Part shown: positions 35,192 through 44,308 of the stretch, piece after piece
How the letters are laid out: each line of letters opens with the position of its first letter
How positions within the stretch are numbered: position 1 is the stretch's first letter
From: Chloroflexota bacterium
GTDB taxonomy: Bacteria; Chloroflexota; Chloroflexia; Chloroflexales; Roseiflexaceae
Direction: 5' to 3'
Length of the DNA: 64,000 nucleotides
NCBI GenBank assembly: GCA_018969485.1
Contig: JAGWYG010000002.1
Location: 1 to 64,000, forward strand
Made by a program: the position numbers and the translations under genes
Notes under the pieces: model-generated
The model's input: the letters and a program-made list of their open reading frames with translations, nothing else
Database searches by the model: none
What the model was told of the DNA's origin: nothing

Positions 35192-36458
35192 CAGGGCTCA
35201 TGCAACGTCAGGGGCGGAAGAGCCATCGATCCACCGTCGCCGCCAGCGCGCGCTGGCGGGCTGTCAGGTTCGTCACACCGGCGCGGGCGGCGAGCGCACC
35301 GACGAGGTTGCTGGGGCGCGCGACGACCTGGGGCGCAGCGCCGCGTCGGACGGGCGAGGCGTCTTCATCCGGCGTCGCATCCCGGCGATAGTGGAGGCCG
35401 TTCTCAATCTGCCGGTGGCGCCGAACCACGGTGAGCACGTCGCCGGCAGGAAGCGCGGTGGCCGGTGCACTCGTGATGCCGTAGCGGACCTCGCGCGCGC
35501 AGCGGCGGGAGCGTTCGGTGGTCCGGACAACCTGGAAGGCCTGCGCCAGATACGGCCAGCCCTGATCGTCAGCCAACAGGCTGCTGGTCGTGATGACCCG
35601 TTCGTCCCATCGTCCGTGGGTGCGCTCGACCGTGCGGACGGTCAGGACGTCGTCTGGCAGCGGGTTGGTCCCGGGGAGCGCTTCCGGCTGTGGCCCGAAG
35701 AGGGGCCGCAGGTCATCGTACAGGGGCTTCTGGTTCTCCTTGACGATCCAGCAGGAGTCGCCACCGGCCTCGACAAGCTGAATGCTCAGGTCACGCCGGG
35801 CAGACATCGCATCGCCGGTGACGATGACGCCTGCGAGCGGGAGGCCGGTCAGGAGTATGGGCGCGACCGTCAGTTCGTTGGCTTTGCGCGGCACGGCGAC
35901 CTGCTGGAGGGTGACCTGCCGCGTGACGCGATAGGCGCTCACCGGCTGGACACCCTGCCCGGTGCGGGCGGGGATGGTCTTTCCATCCGGTGCGACCTGC
36001 GGACTCGCCCGCGGCGCCACCGCGGGCGATGGCACGGGCTGGAGCAGCGGCGCCACGGCGGTGTCAATCGCTGCCGCCGCTACGCCAAATCCGAGCACCC
36101 GGCGCCACGTCGTCGGATGCGGCATCCGTGTGCGGGAGAGGCCAAACACCTGCGCCGGTTCGGCGGCGCGTTCGTGTGCCCAGTCGGCACTGTGATGGAC
36201 CTGACTGGCGACGCTGTGCGGCGCCAGCACCGCCAGGGGATAGCGCACGCCACGGCGTTTGCGCGGGTCAGGGATGGCCTGCAACTGCACCCGCGGCGCC
36301 GGCAGATCGACGGTGATCGGCTGATCGGTCCCACGGGGCATACCCGTGAATGTGAGAGGATCCATGGTGAACACCTCGTTGCACTGATTATGTGGTTGGC
36401 GCCCCAATCATCGCAGTGAGGTGTTCTTCTTCATGTTCCCGACTGTGCATCAACCCTG
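35192..36458 (-). mobile_element. ISAs1-family insertion sequence, 1267 bp, apparently intact
   Basis: The ends are imperfect inverted repeats: CAGGGCTCATGCAACGTC from 35192 inward and, on the other strand, CAGGGTTGATGCACAGTC from 36458 inward, matching at 14 of 18 positions. Both start with CAGGG, as in the ISAs1 family. A single transposase gene fills the element. The ten bases outside each end (GGGGGGCGGG and TGTGACGTAC) do not match, so no target duplication remains visible, which suggests an old insertion or later rearrangement. Confidence 0.85.
35208..36365 (-). CDS. ISAs1-family DDE transposase
   Basis: A 385-residue transposase. The N-terminal associated domain is seen in IPDPRKRRGVRYPLAVL (31-47). 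The catalytic triad is Asp127 in VAPDGKT, Asp185 in VTGDAMSARR and Glu321 in RQIENGLHYRRD. KANEL at 161-165 and GGDSCWIVKENQ at 201-212 are further ISAs1 landmarks. Length is full, with no frameshift or internal stop, so it could be active. ATG 36365 has GAGGTG upstream. The stop codon lies inside the right-hand terminal repeat. Confidence 0.9.
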   Translation of the reverse strand: MDPLTFTGMPRGTDQPITVDLPAPRVQLQAIPDPRKRRGVRYPLAVLAPHSVASQVHHSADWAHERAAEPAQVFGLSRTRMPHPTTWRRVLGFGVAAAAIDTAVAPLLQPVPSPAVAPRASPQVAPDGKTIPARTGQGVQPVSAYRVTRQVTLQQVAVPRKANELTVAPILLTGLPLAGVIVTGDAMSARRDLSIQLVEAGGDSCWIVKENQKPLYDDLRPLFGPQPEALPGTNPLPDDVLTVRTVERTHGRWDERVITTSSLLADDQGWPYLAQAFQVVRTTERSRRCAREVRYGITSAPATALPAGDVLTVVRRHRQIENGLHYRRDATPDEDASPVRRGAAPQVVARPSNLVGALAARAGVTNLTARQRALAATVDRWLFRP

Positions 36459-37135
36459 TGTGACGTACAGCTGCAGCGCAGGCGCGAGCACCGGCCGCCT
36501 GGCGTGGCGAGATAGCGCAGCTGAATCGGTCGTTCGGGCTTTCATGGCCAACGCATCAATAATCCATGCCAAACCGATGTCGGGCATGACCGTGGCCGTT
36601 GGAGTTCTGCCAGACATCGTGGGCGCAGTGCGTGGGTGCGGATGGGTGCATTGGGCGCGGGCCGCCAAGCAACTCCACGACGAGACCTGGCACACTCCCG
36701 ATAGATACATCAGGCGGGGAGCCAGAAACGACGCTCGGCGGCGCTGCATCTGACAGCACCCGCTCACCGTGGCACAGCGCCGGGGCCCATACGCATCACA
36801 TGAAGCCCGTGATGGTCGTGGTCAGAGTGTGTATCAAGCGACGTCGTGGAGACAGCAAGCGGACCAGTCGTGTGCGCAGCACTGCCGTGAGTACCTGGCC
36901 AGACACAGGCGACCGCCGGGGCAGGAACACGCTCGCACGCGCCGTGTGGCGTGATCGTGGCGTCACGGTCGGCAGTCGTGCCGGCCAGTTGCTCCATCCG
37001 GGCGTCGGGATGCGCCAGCCAGGAACGAGCGATTGCACAAGCTACGCGCCGGTCTGGCGATACCGTCCATGCAATCCCGTATGCGTGGCAGACTGCTGGA
37101 CGATGGTCGTCACGATCTCCCGCATCATCGCGGTA

Positions 37136-37224
37136 GTCGGTGGCATGCCCGGGATTGGGCGCCCCCGGCGGGCATCGTGATGTGGTACTCCCAGTGATGC
37201 CGGAGGTGCCTGCCGTCGTGATGC
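37136..37224. repeat. Dispersed direct repeat, copy 1 (copy 2 at 37520-37613)
   Basis: Starts GTCGGTGGCATGCCCGGG and runs through GGGCATCGTGATGTGG and CCCAGTGATGCCGGAGG to the end. The second copy is 384-385 bp away; they differ by a one-base insertion and a few substitutions. Confidence 0.85.
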
Positions 37225-37250
37225 GCCCGGGCCTACGCCGTGCGAGCCGC

Positions 37251-37334
37251 AGGCCCACGCACCCAGGCCGGCGCTTTGCTGACCGAGCTAGGGCTGTCGC
37301 AGGACACCGGAGGCCCACGCACCCAGGCCGGCGC
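37251..37334. repeat. 24-bp direct repeats 60 bp apart
   Basis: AGGCCCACGCACCCAGGCCG plus four more bases occurs identically at 37251-37274 and 37311-37334. The 36 bases between are not repeated within the window. Confidence 0.8.
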
Positions 37335-37519
37335 GGGAGCGCACCACGCCACGCCTGCGCCGCGACGCATGGCATGCGCCCGGCATCCGCTCGCGGTACC
37401 GCTGCCTGAGCGCGCCGCCCTGGTGCTGACTGGCACGGCGGCCGTCGCCGGCATCTGGGGGCATGGCGCGCCGGCGCGGTCGACTGGCTCCGCTGACGCT
37501 GCCTGTCCGTCGGTCTCAC

Positions 37520-37613
37520 GTCGGTGGCATGCCCGGGATTGGGCGCTCCCTGGCGGGCATCGTGATGTGGTACTCCCAGTGATGCCGGAGGTACCTGCTG
37601 TACCGTGATGCGG
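37520..37613. repeat. Dispersed direct repeat, copy 2
   Basis: Second copy of the 37136-37224 element, ending about 50 bp from the hsp20 stop codon. It may form part of the 3' region of the hsp20 transcript. Confidence 0.85.
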
Positions 37614-37663
37614 ATGGCGCAGGGGCCCCTGCCGGACAGGCCGCCCGGCAGGGGCCAGCGATC

Positions 37664-38104
37664 TCAGTTGCCGGCGTCGACCGCCACCGCGATGCGGCGC
37701 GGCTTGACATCGGCGGACTTCGGCACCTCGATCGCCAGCACGCCCTCGCGCAGCGTCGCGCGGATGCTCTCGGCGTCGACCCGCCCGGGCAGGCTCACCG
37801 CCCGACGGAAGCGACCGGCCGTGCGCTCGACCCGATGGTAGGTGCGCTCACCGGCCGGCGCCTCACGGCGAACCTCGCCCTGGATCGTCAGCACGCCCTG
37901 CTCGAACGTCAGTTCGAGGTCCTCGGCGCGCAACCCCGGCACCGCCAGCTCCAGATGATATGCCTCGCCGCTCTCGCTCACGTCGAGCGCCGGCGCGAAG
38001 CGGCGCGTCCCGCTGCGCGTCAGCGCGCCATCCAGCAGCTGATCCATCGTCTCGTGCAGCATCACCAGGTCCGACATGCCATTCCGGCGCATGATCGTGC
38101 TCAT
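37664..38104 (-). CDS. Small heat-shock protein, Hsp20/alpha-crystallin family
   Basis: A 146-residue ATP-independent holdase. The alpha-crystallin domain spans about 35-135: RFAPALDVSESGEAYHLELAVPGL opens it, and GRFRRAVSLPGRVD...ATLREGVLAIEVPK closes it with the family A-x-x-x-G-V-L signature. Start ATG 38104 has AAGGAACC upstream. It diverges from the histidine-kinase operon, whose products (SppA, CnoX) also serve protein quality control. A TATACT box at 38182-38187 on the minus strand is a candidate -10. Confidence 0.93.
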   Translation of the reverse strand: MSTIMRRNGMSDLVMLHETMDQLLDGALTRSGTRRFAPALDVSESGEAYHLELAVPGLRAEDLELTFEQGVLTIQGEVRREAPAGERTYHRVERTAGRFRRAVSLPGRVDAESIRATLREGVLAIEVPKSADVKPRRIAVAVDAGN

Positions 38105-38181
38105 GGTTGGTTCCTTTACTCGGGTGCCGGGTGCCACCGCTCCGTCGGATGGCTCACTCGTCCGTTCACCCGTCTGAGTTC

Positions 38182-38205
38182 AGTATAGGCACACCGTGTT
38201 AGAAT
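38182..38205. promoter_or_regulatory. Divergent promoter region of hsp20 and the kinase operon
   Basis: TATACT on the minus strand (38187-38182) points to hsp20, and TAGAAT on the plus strand (38200-38205) points to the kinase operon. The boxes are 12 bp apart. I saw neither good -35 hexamers nor a CIRCE-type inverted repeat. Confidence 0.4.
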
Positions 38206-38261
38206 GGCATCAGTCGACTGCTAGCACGGCATTAGAGCATCATCAGCCGGATCGCAACGCC

Positions 38262-39899
38262 ATGGACCGCGAGACACAACTGCGGCAGCGCGAGAGCCTG
38301 CTGCGCATCAGCCGGGCACTCACCGCACAGCTCGAACTCGACAGCGTCCTGGCGCTGGTCATCGACGTCGCCGTCGAGCTCCTGGCCGGCACCACCGGCC
38401 TGATCGCCCTGCGCGAAGACGATGGCCAGCTCCGGGTGCGCGCCGCCACCAACATGCCTGCGGCGTCCTGGCCGGTCTTCGACGCGCTGCTCGCGACGCC
38501 GCTCGATGACCGGCCACAGCTCCAGGCGGCGTTGCACCAGGTGAGCATCGGCGCCGGCATGCCGCTCCGCCACATGACTGCGCTGCCGATGCTGTTCCGG
38601 CACACCAGCGTCGGCGTCATCTACGTCTTCCGTGCCGCCGTGAACCTCGAGTTCACCGCCGAGGAGGGCGACCTGCTCAGCGCGTTTGCCCAGCAGGCCG
38701 CGATCGCCGTCAGCAACGCACGCCTGTTCCAGAGCGTCGTCCGCGAGAAGCAGCACCTCGCGGCGCTCATCGAGCAGAGCGCCGACGGCGTCATGATCAT
38801 CGATGCGCGCTGGCGCATCACCAGCTTCAACCGGGCGATGGAGCAGCTCACCGGCACCGAGCGCAGCGCCGCCATCGGCCGGCCCTGCGCCGAAGTCGTC
38901 GGCATCACCAGCCCACAGGGCGTCAACCTGTGCCTGAGCGACTGCCCGCTGCAGCGGCGGCCGCTCGCCGGCGAGCCAGTCATCGCCGGTTGGGTCAGCG
39001 CCGGCGACGGTCGGCGGCGATATGTCCAGAGCCGCTATGCCGCCCAGATCGGCGCCAACGGCGAATTGCTCGGCGCGATCGCCAACGTACGCGACATCAC
39101 GTCGCAGCGTGCCGAGGAAGAGATGCAGACCAGCTTCATCTCGGTGATGTCGCATGAGCTCAAGACTCCGGTGAGCATCATCAAGGGCTATGCCGAGATG
39201 CTGGCGCGTGAGGATGCCCAGTGGGACCTGGCGACGATCCGCGACGGGCTGCACGTAATCGTCGATGAAGCCGACCGGCTGACCCGGCAGATCAATGCGC
39301 TTCTCGAAGTCTCGCGCCTCCACGCCGACGGCATGCGCCTCGCGTTGCACGAGTGGGCGCTGCCGCCGCTGGCGCATCAGGTCATCGAGCGGCTCGCGCC
39401 ACACGCCGGCCCGCAGTTCACCTTCGAGCTACGCTTCGCCGACGACTTCCCTGCGGTGGTCGGCGATGAGGAGCGGACGCGCACCGTGCTGGAGAATCTG
39501 GTGACCAATGCCATCAAATACAGTCCCGACGGTGGTATGATTCGCGTGACGGGGCGCGTCGCCGGCGACGAGGCGGTCATCGCGGTGAGCGACCAGGGCA
39601 TCGGCATCGCCGCCGCCGACCAGGCGCAGATCTTTGGGCGCTTCTACCGCGTCGACAACCGCCTGCGTCGTGCGACCCAGGGCGCCGGGCTGGGGCTGTT
39701 CCTGTGCCGTGGCATCGTCGAGGCGCAGGGCGGCACGATCTGGGTCGAGAGCCAGCCTGGCCGGGGATCGCGCTTCTCGTTCACCATGCCACTGGCGCGT
39801 CGCCGCCTGACCGGTGGCGCACCGCTGCCACCGCGGCCCGCAAGCGGCGTGGTGCGCCTGCTCGAGGACCATACGAGCCACGGAACTGACCATGACTGA
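38262..39899 (+). CDS. Soluble sensor histidine kinase (GAF-PAS-HisKA-HATPase)
   Basis: A 545-residue kinase without membrane segments. GAF domain at about 20-155, PAS domain at about 165-285 (with [20 protein letters not shown]), then HisKA with phospho-acceptor His298 in [11 protein letters not shown]. ATPase boxes: N in [17 protein letters not shown]1 in DQGIGI, F in GRFYRVDN, G2 in [12 protein letters not shown] CxxxxxxxC pair in the PAS region ([10 protein letters not shown]) could respond to redox state, which is an inference. ATG 38262 has only a weak binding site; a GTG at 38196 would add 22 unconserved residues and lies upstream of the likely -10. The stop overlaps the regulator start by eight bases. 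Confidence 0.9.
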   Translation: MDRETQLRQRESLLRISRALTAQLELDSVLALVIDVAVELLAGTTGLIALREDDGQLRVRAATNMPAASWPVFDALLATPLDDRPQLQAALHQVSIGAGMPLRHMTALPMLFRHTSVGVIYVFRAAVNLEFTAEEGDLLSAFAQQAAIAVSNARLFQSVVREKQHLAALIEQSADGVMIIDARWRITSFNRAMEQLTGTERSAAIGRPCAEVVGITSPQGVNLCLSDCPLQRRPLAGEPVIAGWVSAGDGRRRYVQSRYAAQIGANGELLGAIANVRDITSQRAEEEMQTSFISVMSHELKTPVSIIKGYAEMLAREDAQWDLATIRDGLHVIVDEADRLTRQINALLEVSRLHADGMRLALHEWALPPLAHQVIERLAPHAGPQFTFELRFADDFPAVVGDEERTRTVLENLVTNAIKYSPDGGMIRVTGRVAGDEAVIAVSDQGIGIAAADQAQIFGRFYRVDNRLRRATQGAGLGLFLCRGIVEAQGGTIWVESQPGRGSRFSFTMPLARRRLTGGAPLPPRPASGVVRLLEDHTSHGTDHD

Positions 39900-40611
39900 T
39901 CTGAACAACCGACGCATCCTGGTCGTCGACGATGAACCCCGCATGGTGAACTTCATGCGGATGAACCTCGAACTCGAAGGCTGCCACGTGATCACCGCGA
40001 CCAATGGTCGCGAGGCGCTGGAGCGTGCCCGCGACGACATGCCCGACGTGATGTTGCTCGACATCATGATGCCGGGGATGGATGGCTTCGAGACGCTCCG
40101 CCGACTGCGTCAGGCCTCGCAGTTGCCGGTGCTGGTGCTGACGGCGAAGGATGGCGAGGAAGATCGCATCAAGGGGCTGGAGTTGGGCGCCGACGACTAC
40201 ATCGGCAAGCCCTTCAGCCATCGCGAGCTGGTCAGCCGCATCCGGGCGGTGCTGCGCCGCCATTATGCACCGCCGCCGGCGATGCAGACGGCGATCCGGA
40301 TCGATGATCGCCTGACGGTCGATTTCGCACGCCATGAGGTGCTGGTGCGCGGCGAGCGGATCAACCTGCGGCCCACGGAGTATCGGCTCCTGTACCACCT
40401 GGTCCAGAACGCCGGCTATGTGATGAATCATGAGACCTTGCTGACGCGGGTGTGGGGGCCAGAGTATCGCGACGAGACGCACTATCTGCGGCTGTACGTG
40501 ACGTACCTGCGCCAGAAGCTCGAGGAAGATCCGGCCAACCCGACGTACATTCTGACCGAGCGCGGCGTAGGATATCGCTTCCGCGATCTCCCGCCCCGCA
40601 CCGAGGGGTAG
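39892..40611 (+). CDS. OmpR/PhoB-family response regulator
   Basis: A 239-residue DNA-binding regulator. The receiver domain has the acidic pocket DDE at 13-15, phospho-acceptor Asp57 in [11 protein letters not shown], the Thr in VLTAKDG and the Lys in GKPF. A winged-helix domain (about 135-235) follows with [16 protein letters not shown] and [16 protein letters not shown]. It overlaps its cognate kinase gene by eight bases, so they form a two-component pair. The operon continues into sppA three bases after its stop. Confidence 0.95.
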   Translation: MTDLNNRRILVVDDEPRMVNFMRMNLELEGCHVITATNGREALERARDDMPDVMLLDIMMPGMDGFETLRRLRQASQLPVLVLTAKDGEEDRIKGLELGADDYIGKPFSHRELVSRIRAVLRRHYAPPPAMQTAIRIDDRLTVDFARHEVLVRGERINLRPTEYRLLYHLVQNAGYVMNHETLLTRVWGPEYRDETHYLRLYVTYLRQKLEEDPANPTYILTERGVGYRFRDLPPRTEG

Positions 40612-40614
40612 CTG

Positions 40615-42297
40615 ATGCCACAACGACCGCTGGCGCGACTGCGGCGCACACTGGTGAATCACTGGCGTCGGCTCTGGCGGCGCGAACTGGGGGTCATCCG
40701 GCTGCGCATCAGCGCGCCGCTGCCGCTGGTCGGCGCGCAGCCGGTGTGGTGGCAGCGCCGCGTGCTGGGCCAGGCACCGGCGATGACGCTCGACTCGTGG
40801 CGTTCGCTGGTCGACCGGATCATCGCCGATCCGCGCAGCCACACGGTGCTGATCGAGATCGAGGCAGCGCCGGGCGGCTGGGCCACCATCACGAGCCTGC
40901 GCAGCGAACTGGCGCGGCTGCGCGCAGCCGGCCGCCGGGTGGTAGCGCGCCTGCACCAGGCCGATCTGCCATGCTACGCGCTGGCATGCGCGGCCGAGCA
41001 GATCGTGCTGCCCCGCGAGTCGCTCTTCGCAGCCGTCGGGCTGCGCCTCGAGGTCCGGTTCCTCGCCGCGGCGCTCGCCAGCGTGGGCATCGCAGCCGAC
41101 GTCGCGGCGGTCTCGCCCTACAAGTCCGGCGGCGACACATTCACCCGACGGACATGCTCGCCCGAGGCCCGCGAGCAACTCGAGCGCCTGCTGGATGGGC
41201 GCTATGCCGCCGCCCTGGCGATGATCGCCGACGGTCGCGGCATGGCCGTCGCGCGGGTGCAGCAGTTGATCGATGGCGCGCCCTACGGCGCCGACGCCGC
41301 GCGTGACGCCGGGCTGGTCGATGCCGTGTGCTACGACGACGAGCTGCCCGCGCTGCTCGGCCGCGGTGGCCGCCCGGCGACATTCATCGCCGACGCGGCG
41401 CTGGAGCGCCAGTTGTGCCTGCCGCCGGTGTCGCGCAGCCGCCCGCTCGCCGTGATCAGCATCGCCGGCACCATCGCACGCGGCGCGGATCGCCGCATCC
41501 CGCTGCCGCTGCCGCTGTTCGGCGGCGCCGCGGCCGGTGCGCTCAGCGTCAGCGCGGCGCTGCGCGCCGCCGAAGCCGACCGCCGCGTCGCCGCGGTCGT
41601 GCTCGCGATCGACTCACCGGGAGGTGATGCGTTCGCCAGCGACCAGATCTGGCGTGAGGTCGAGCGCGTGCGCCGACGCAAGCCGGTGATCGCGCTGCTG
41701 GGCGACGTGGCGGCATCGGGCGGCTATTATGTCGCTGCGGCGGCCAACCACATCGTAGCGCAGCCCGGGACGATCACCGGCAGCATCGGGGTCTTCGTGC
41801 TGCGCCCGACGATCGCCGGCCTCTACCAGCGGATCGGCGTCGATCACGACGTCCTCGGGCGCGGCGCCAACCACGGCTTCTTCGAGCCGACGACGCCGCC
41901 CGATGCGACGGAGCGCGACGCCATCGCGCGGCTGCTCGACGACACCTACCAGGCCTTCCTGCGCCGCGTGGCCGATGGTCGGGCGATCGCCGCCGATGAA
42001 CTGGCCACACTGGCCGGCGGGCGCGTCTGGCTCGGCAGCGAAGCCCACGCGCATCGCCTGGTCGACACGCTGGGCGGCCTGGCGGATGCCATCGCCGCCG
42101 CACAGCGCCTGGCCGGTCTGCCTGGCGATCCCGCGGCGCCGCTCCGGCTGGTGCGCGTGGCCGGAGCGCCGCCCGCTGCGCCGCCCTTCCCCGACGCCGC
42201 ACGCCTGCTCGGCGAACTGGTCCGCCCGGCGGTCTGGCTGGCTGCGCCGATCGACCTGCAGTTCGACCATCCTGCATCCTGCGAGAGACCATCATGA
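40615..42297 (+). CDS. sppA: Signal peptide peptidase SppA, 67-kDa type
   Basis: A 560-residue Ser/Lys protease of the S49 family with the tandem architecture of long SppA. The general base Lys170 lies in the N-terminal repeat (SPYKSGGDTF) and nucleophile Ser368 in the C-terminal repeat (VAASGGYYVAAAA), a spacing close to that of the E. coli enzyme. DSPGG (around residue 340) forms the oxyanion region. Unlike E. coli SppA, no N-terminal transmembrane anchor is evident; the first 70 residues are basic (RRTLVNHWRRLWRR), so it may be cytoplasmic or membrane-peripheral. ATG 40615 follows the regulator gene by three bases and the stop overlaps cnoX by four. Confidence 0.92.
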   Translation: MPQRPLARLRRTLVNHWRRLWRRELGVIRLRISAPLPLVGAQPVWWQRRVLGQAPAMTLDSWRSLVDRIIADPRSHTVLIEIEAAPGGWATITSLRSELARLRAAGRRVVARLHQADLPCYALACAAEQIVLPRESLFAAVGLRLEVRFLAAALASVGIAADVAAVSPYKSGGDTFTRRTCSPEAREQLERLLDGRYAAALAMIADGRGMAVARVQQLIDGAPYGADAARDAGLVDAVCYDDELPALLGRGGRPATFIADAALERQLCLPPVSRSRPLAVISIAGTIARGADRRIPLPLPLFGGAAAGALSVSAALRAAEADRRVAAVVLAIDSPGGDAFASDQIWREVERVRRRKPVIALLGDVAASGGYYVAAAANHIVAQPGTITGSIGVFVLRPTIAGLYQRIGVDHDVLGRGANHGFFEPTTPPDATERDAIARLLDDTYQAFLRRVADGRAIAADELATLAGGRVWLGSEAHAHRLVDTLGGLADAIAAAQRLAGLPGDPAAPLRLVRVAGAPPAAPPFPDAARLLGELVRPAVWLAAPIDLQFDHPASCERPS

Positions 42298-43184
42298 CAC
42301 AGACTGGATCATCTTCCGGCACCACCGCCAGCACCTTCATCATCGATACCGGCGAGCGCGATTTCCGCCGCGATGTCCTCGAGCGTTCGCACGAGGTGCC
42401 CGTCGTCGCCGACTTCTGGGCGCCGTGGTGCGGTCCCTGCAAGACGCTCGGCCCGATTCTCGAACGACTGGCCGTCGCCGGCGACGGCAGTTTCATTCTC
42501 GCGCGCATCAATGTCGACCAGAACCAGCGGCTGGCGCAGACATACGGCGTCCAGGGCATTCCGGCGGTCAAGGCGTTCCGCGACGGTCGGGTGGTCGATG
42601 AGTTCACCGGAGCACAGCCCGAGTCGCGCGTGCGCGCCTGGCTCGCGAAGATCGCCGCACCGCCGCGTACGGCGACCGATCTGCTGGTCGAACGTGCGGC
42701 TGCGCTCGAGGCGACGGACCTGGCTGCGGCGGCAGATGCATATCGTCTGGCGCTCGGGCAGGAACCGGGGCACGCGGCGGCGTGGCTGGGGGCGGGCCGC
42801 ACCGCGGCGATGCTGGGCACGGCGGATGCCGCCGAGACGCTGCGCCGGGTTCCGCAGGGCACGCCGCAGTGGGCTCAGGCGCAGGGTTGGCAGGCGCTCG
42901 CGCCGCTGCTGGCGGCCAGGAGCGCGCCGGCGCCGGCCGATGCGCTGGCGCGCGTGGCGCAACTGCCCGACGATGCCGCCGCACGCTACGCGCTGGCGGC
43001 GCATGCGGTGTGTGCGCAGCAGTACGCCGAGGCGATCGAGCACCTGCTGGCGATCGTGGCGCGCGACCGGGCGTTCGGCGGCGATGCGGGGCGGCGGGCG
43101 TTGCTGGCGCTGTTCGCCGCGCTCGGCGAGCGCCATCCGCTCAGCATCGACGGCAGCCGACAGCTCGGACGGCTGCTGTTCTGA
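42294..43184 (+). CDS. Thioredoxin domain-TPR protein of the CnoX/YbbN type
   Basis: A 296-residue protein: thioredoxin domain (about 15-125) with WCGPC at 45-49 and cis-Pro in QGIPAVKAF, then a helical TPR-like region (about 130-290). The family includes E. coli CnoX, a chaperedoxin that protects substrates from oxidation and hands them to GroEL or DnaK. Here the motif is an ordinary CGPC, so redox activity should be present, unlike E. coli CnoX (SQHC). It overlaps sppA by four bases and is the last gene of the kinase-regulator-protease operon. Confidence 0.9.
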   Translation: MTQTGSSSGTTASTFIIDTGERDFRRDVLERSHEVPVVADFWAPWCGPCKTLGPILERLAVAGDGSFILARINVDQNQRLAQTYGVQGIPAVKAFRDGRVVDEFTGAQPESRVRAWLAKIAAPPRTATDLLVERAAALEATDLAAAADAYRLALGQEPGHAAAWLGAGRTAAMLGTADAAETLRRVPQGTPQWAQAQGWQALAPLLAARSAPAPADALARVAQLPDDAAARYALAAHAVCAQQYAEAIEHLLAIVARDRAFGGDAGRRALLALFAALGERHPLSIDGSRQLGRLLF

Positions 43185-43216
43185 CGCGGCGCGCCCGCCC
43201 CCGGAGCACTCCGCCG

Positions 43217-44308
43217 TCACGCACCACCGACCGCGCGGTGGTACGCCTGCTCGACGCGGTCGAGCATCACGCGCCGGTCGAACTGCTCCAGCGCCCGCGC
43301 CCGCGCCGCCGTGGCCATCTGCTGGCGCAGCCCCGGGTCCGCGAGGAGCCGGCGGATGGCGTCGGCCAGCGCAGTGGCATCCCCCGGCGGCACGACCAGC
43401 CCGGTCGTGCCGTGCTGGTTGACCCACGACGTGCCGGTTCCCAGCTCGGTCGAGATGCACGGAACGCCCGACGCCAGCGCTTCGGCGAGCACGATGCCGA
43501 AGGCTTCGGCGCGCAGGTGCGACGGCAGGACGAACAGATCGAGGCTCCGGTAGAATGCTGGCAGCTCGGATTCGGCGACGTCGCCGACGAACCGCAGCCG
43601 GCTGGCGACGCCGCGCGCGTGGGCCTGGCGCTCGAGCGCGGCGCGCCCGGGGCCGTCGCCGGCGATCAGGCACTCGACGGTCTCGGGAAGCTGTGCGCAC
43701 GCATCGATCAGCGTCGGCAACCCCTTGTAGTAGCGCAGTCGGCCGACGAATCCGATGCGCGGCGCGTGGTGCACGCGCGTACCCGGGGCGAACCGCGACA
43801 CATCGACGCCGAGTGGGACGATGGCGCAGCGCTGGCGGTGCGGCGCCAGCCACGGCGATGAGTCCAGCAGGCGCGGGTTCGACACCATGATGCCGCGGGC
43901 GCGCTGCAGTGTCTGCTCGAGCAGCGGCCGATACCACGCCAGCAGCCGGCGCTGCCTGACGACATCGCTCTGATAGCTCACGACCAGCGCCGGCGCGCCG
44001 GCCACCAGGCGCGCCGCGAGGTCGCCCGGCGGATAGGGCATCTGCAGATGAACCACGTCGGCCGACAGCCGCCGCGCCCACCACAGCTGCATCAGGCTCA
44101 GCGGCGTCGAGGCCAGCGTCGCCAGCCCGGCCGCCGTGATCAGCCGCACGCCGCCGCGATCGGTGATCCGCGTGCGCCGACCCGGCGCCACCGTCAGGGC
44201 AGTCACCTGATGGCCGCGCGCCGCCAGTCCCTCGCACAGATCGCGCAGATGCTGCTCGATGCCGCCAAACACGGGCGGGTACGCCTTGTACAGATGCACG
44301 ATGCGCAT
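43217..44308 (-). CDS. Glycosyltransferase family 4 (GT-B fold)
   Basis: A 363-residue GT4 enzyme. The N-terminal acceptor domain has the opening HLYKAYPPVFGGIEQHLRD, typical of mannosyl/glucosyl transferases. The C-terminal donor domain contains RIGFVGRLRYYKGLPTLI, CLIAGDGPGRAALE and the E-x(7)-E signature in EAFGIVLAEALASGVP. Donor and acceptor sugars cannot be told. ATG 44308 follows GGGAG. It stands alone, facing the CnoX gene with only 32 bp between stops. Confidence 0.92.
   Translation of the reverse strand: MRIVHLYKAYPPVFGGIEQHLRDLCEGLAARGHQVTALTVAPGRRTRITDRGGVRLITAAGLATLASTPLSLMQLWWARRLSADVVHLQMPYPPGDLAARLVAGAPALVVSYQSDVVRQRRLLAWYRPLLEQTLQRARGIMVSNPRLLDSSPWLAPHRQRCAIVPLGVDVSRFAPGTRVHHAPRIGFVGRLRYYKGLPTLIDACAQLPETVECLIAGDGPGRAALERQAHARGVASRLRFVGDVAESELPAFYRSLDLFVLPSHLRAEAFGIVLAEALASGVPCISTELGTGTSWVNQHGTTGLVVPPGDATALADAIRRLLADPGLRQQMATAARARALEQFDRRVMLDRVEQAYHRAVGGA

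Larger units (their letters stand above)
36459..37663. other. 1.2-kb gene-free region next to the insertion sequence, with repeats
   Basis: No frame on either strand shows a binding site plus recognisable motifs. The first 300 bp are less GC-rich than the surroundings and could be a decayed insertion, but I could not match the broken reading frames to a family. From 37136 the region contains two kinds of direct repeat. The stretch ends at the hsp20 stop. Confidence 0.5.

Noticed and set aside
36599-37519. Two antiparallel open frames of about 190 and 250 residues in the gene-free region
   Set aside because: No binding sites, low-complexity translation, and both cross the DNA repeats; neither matches a transposase motif that I know.
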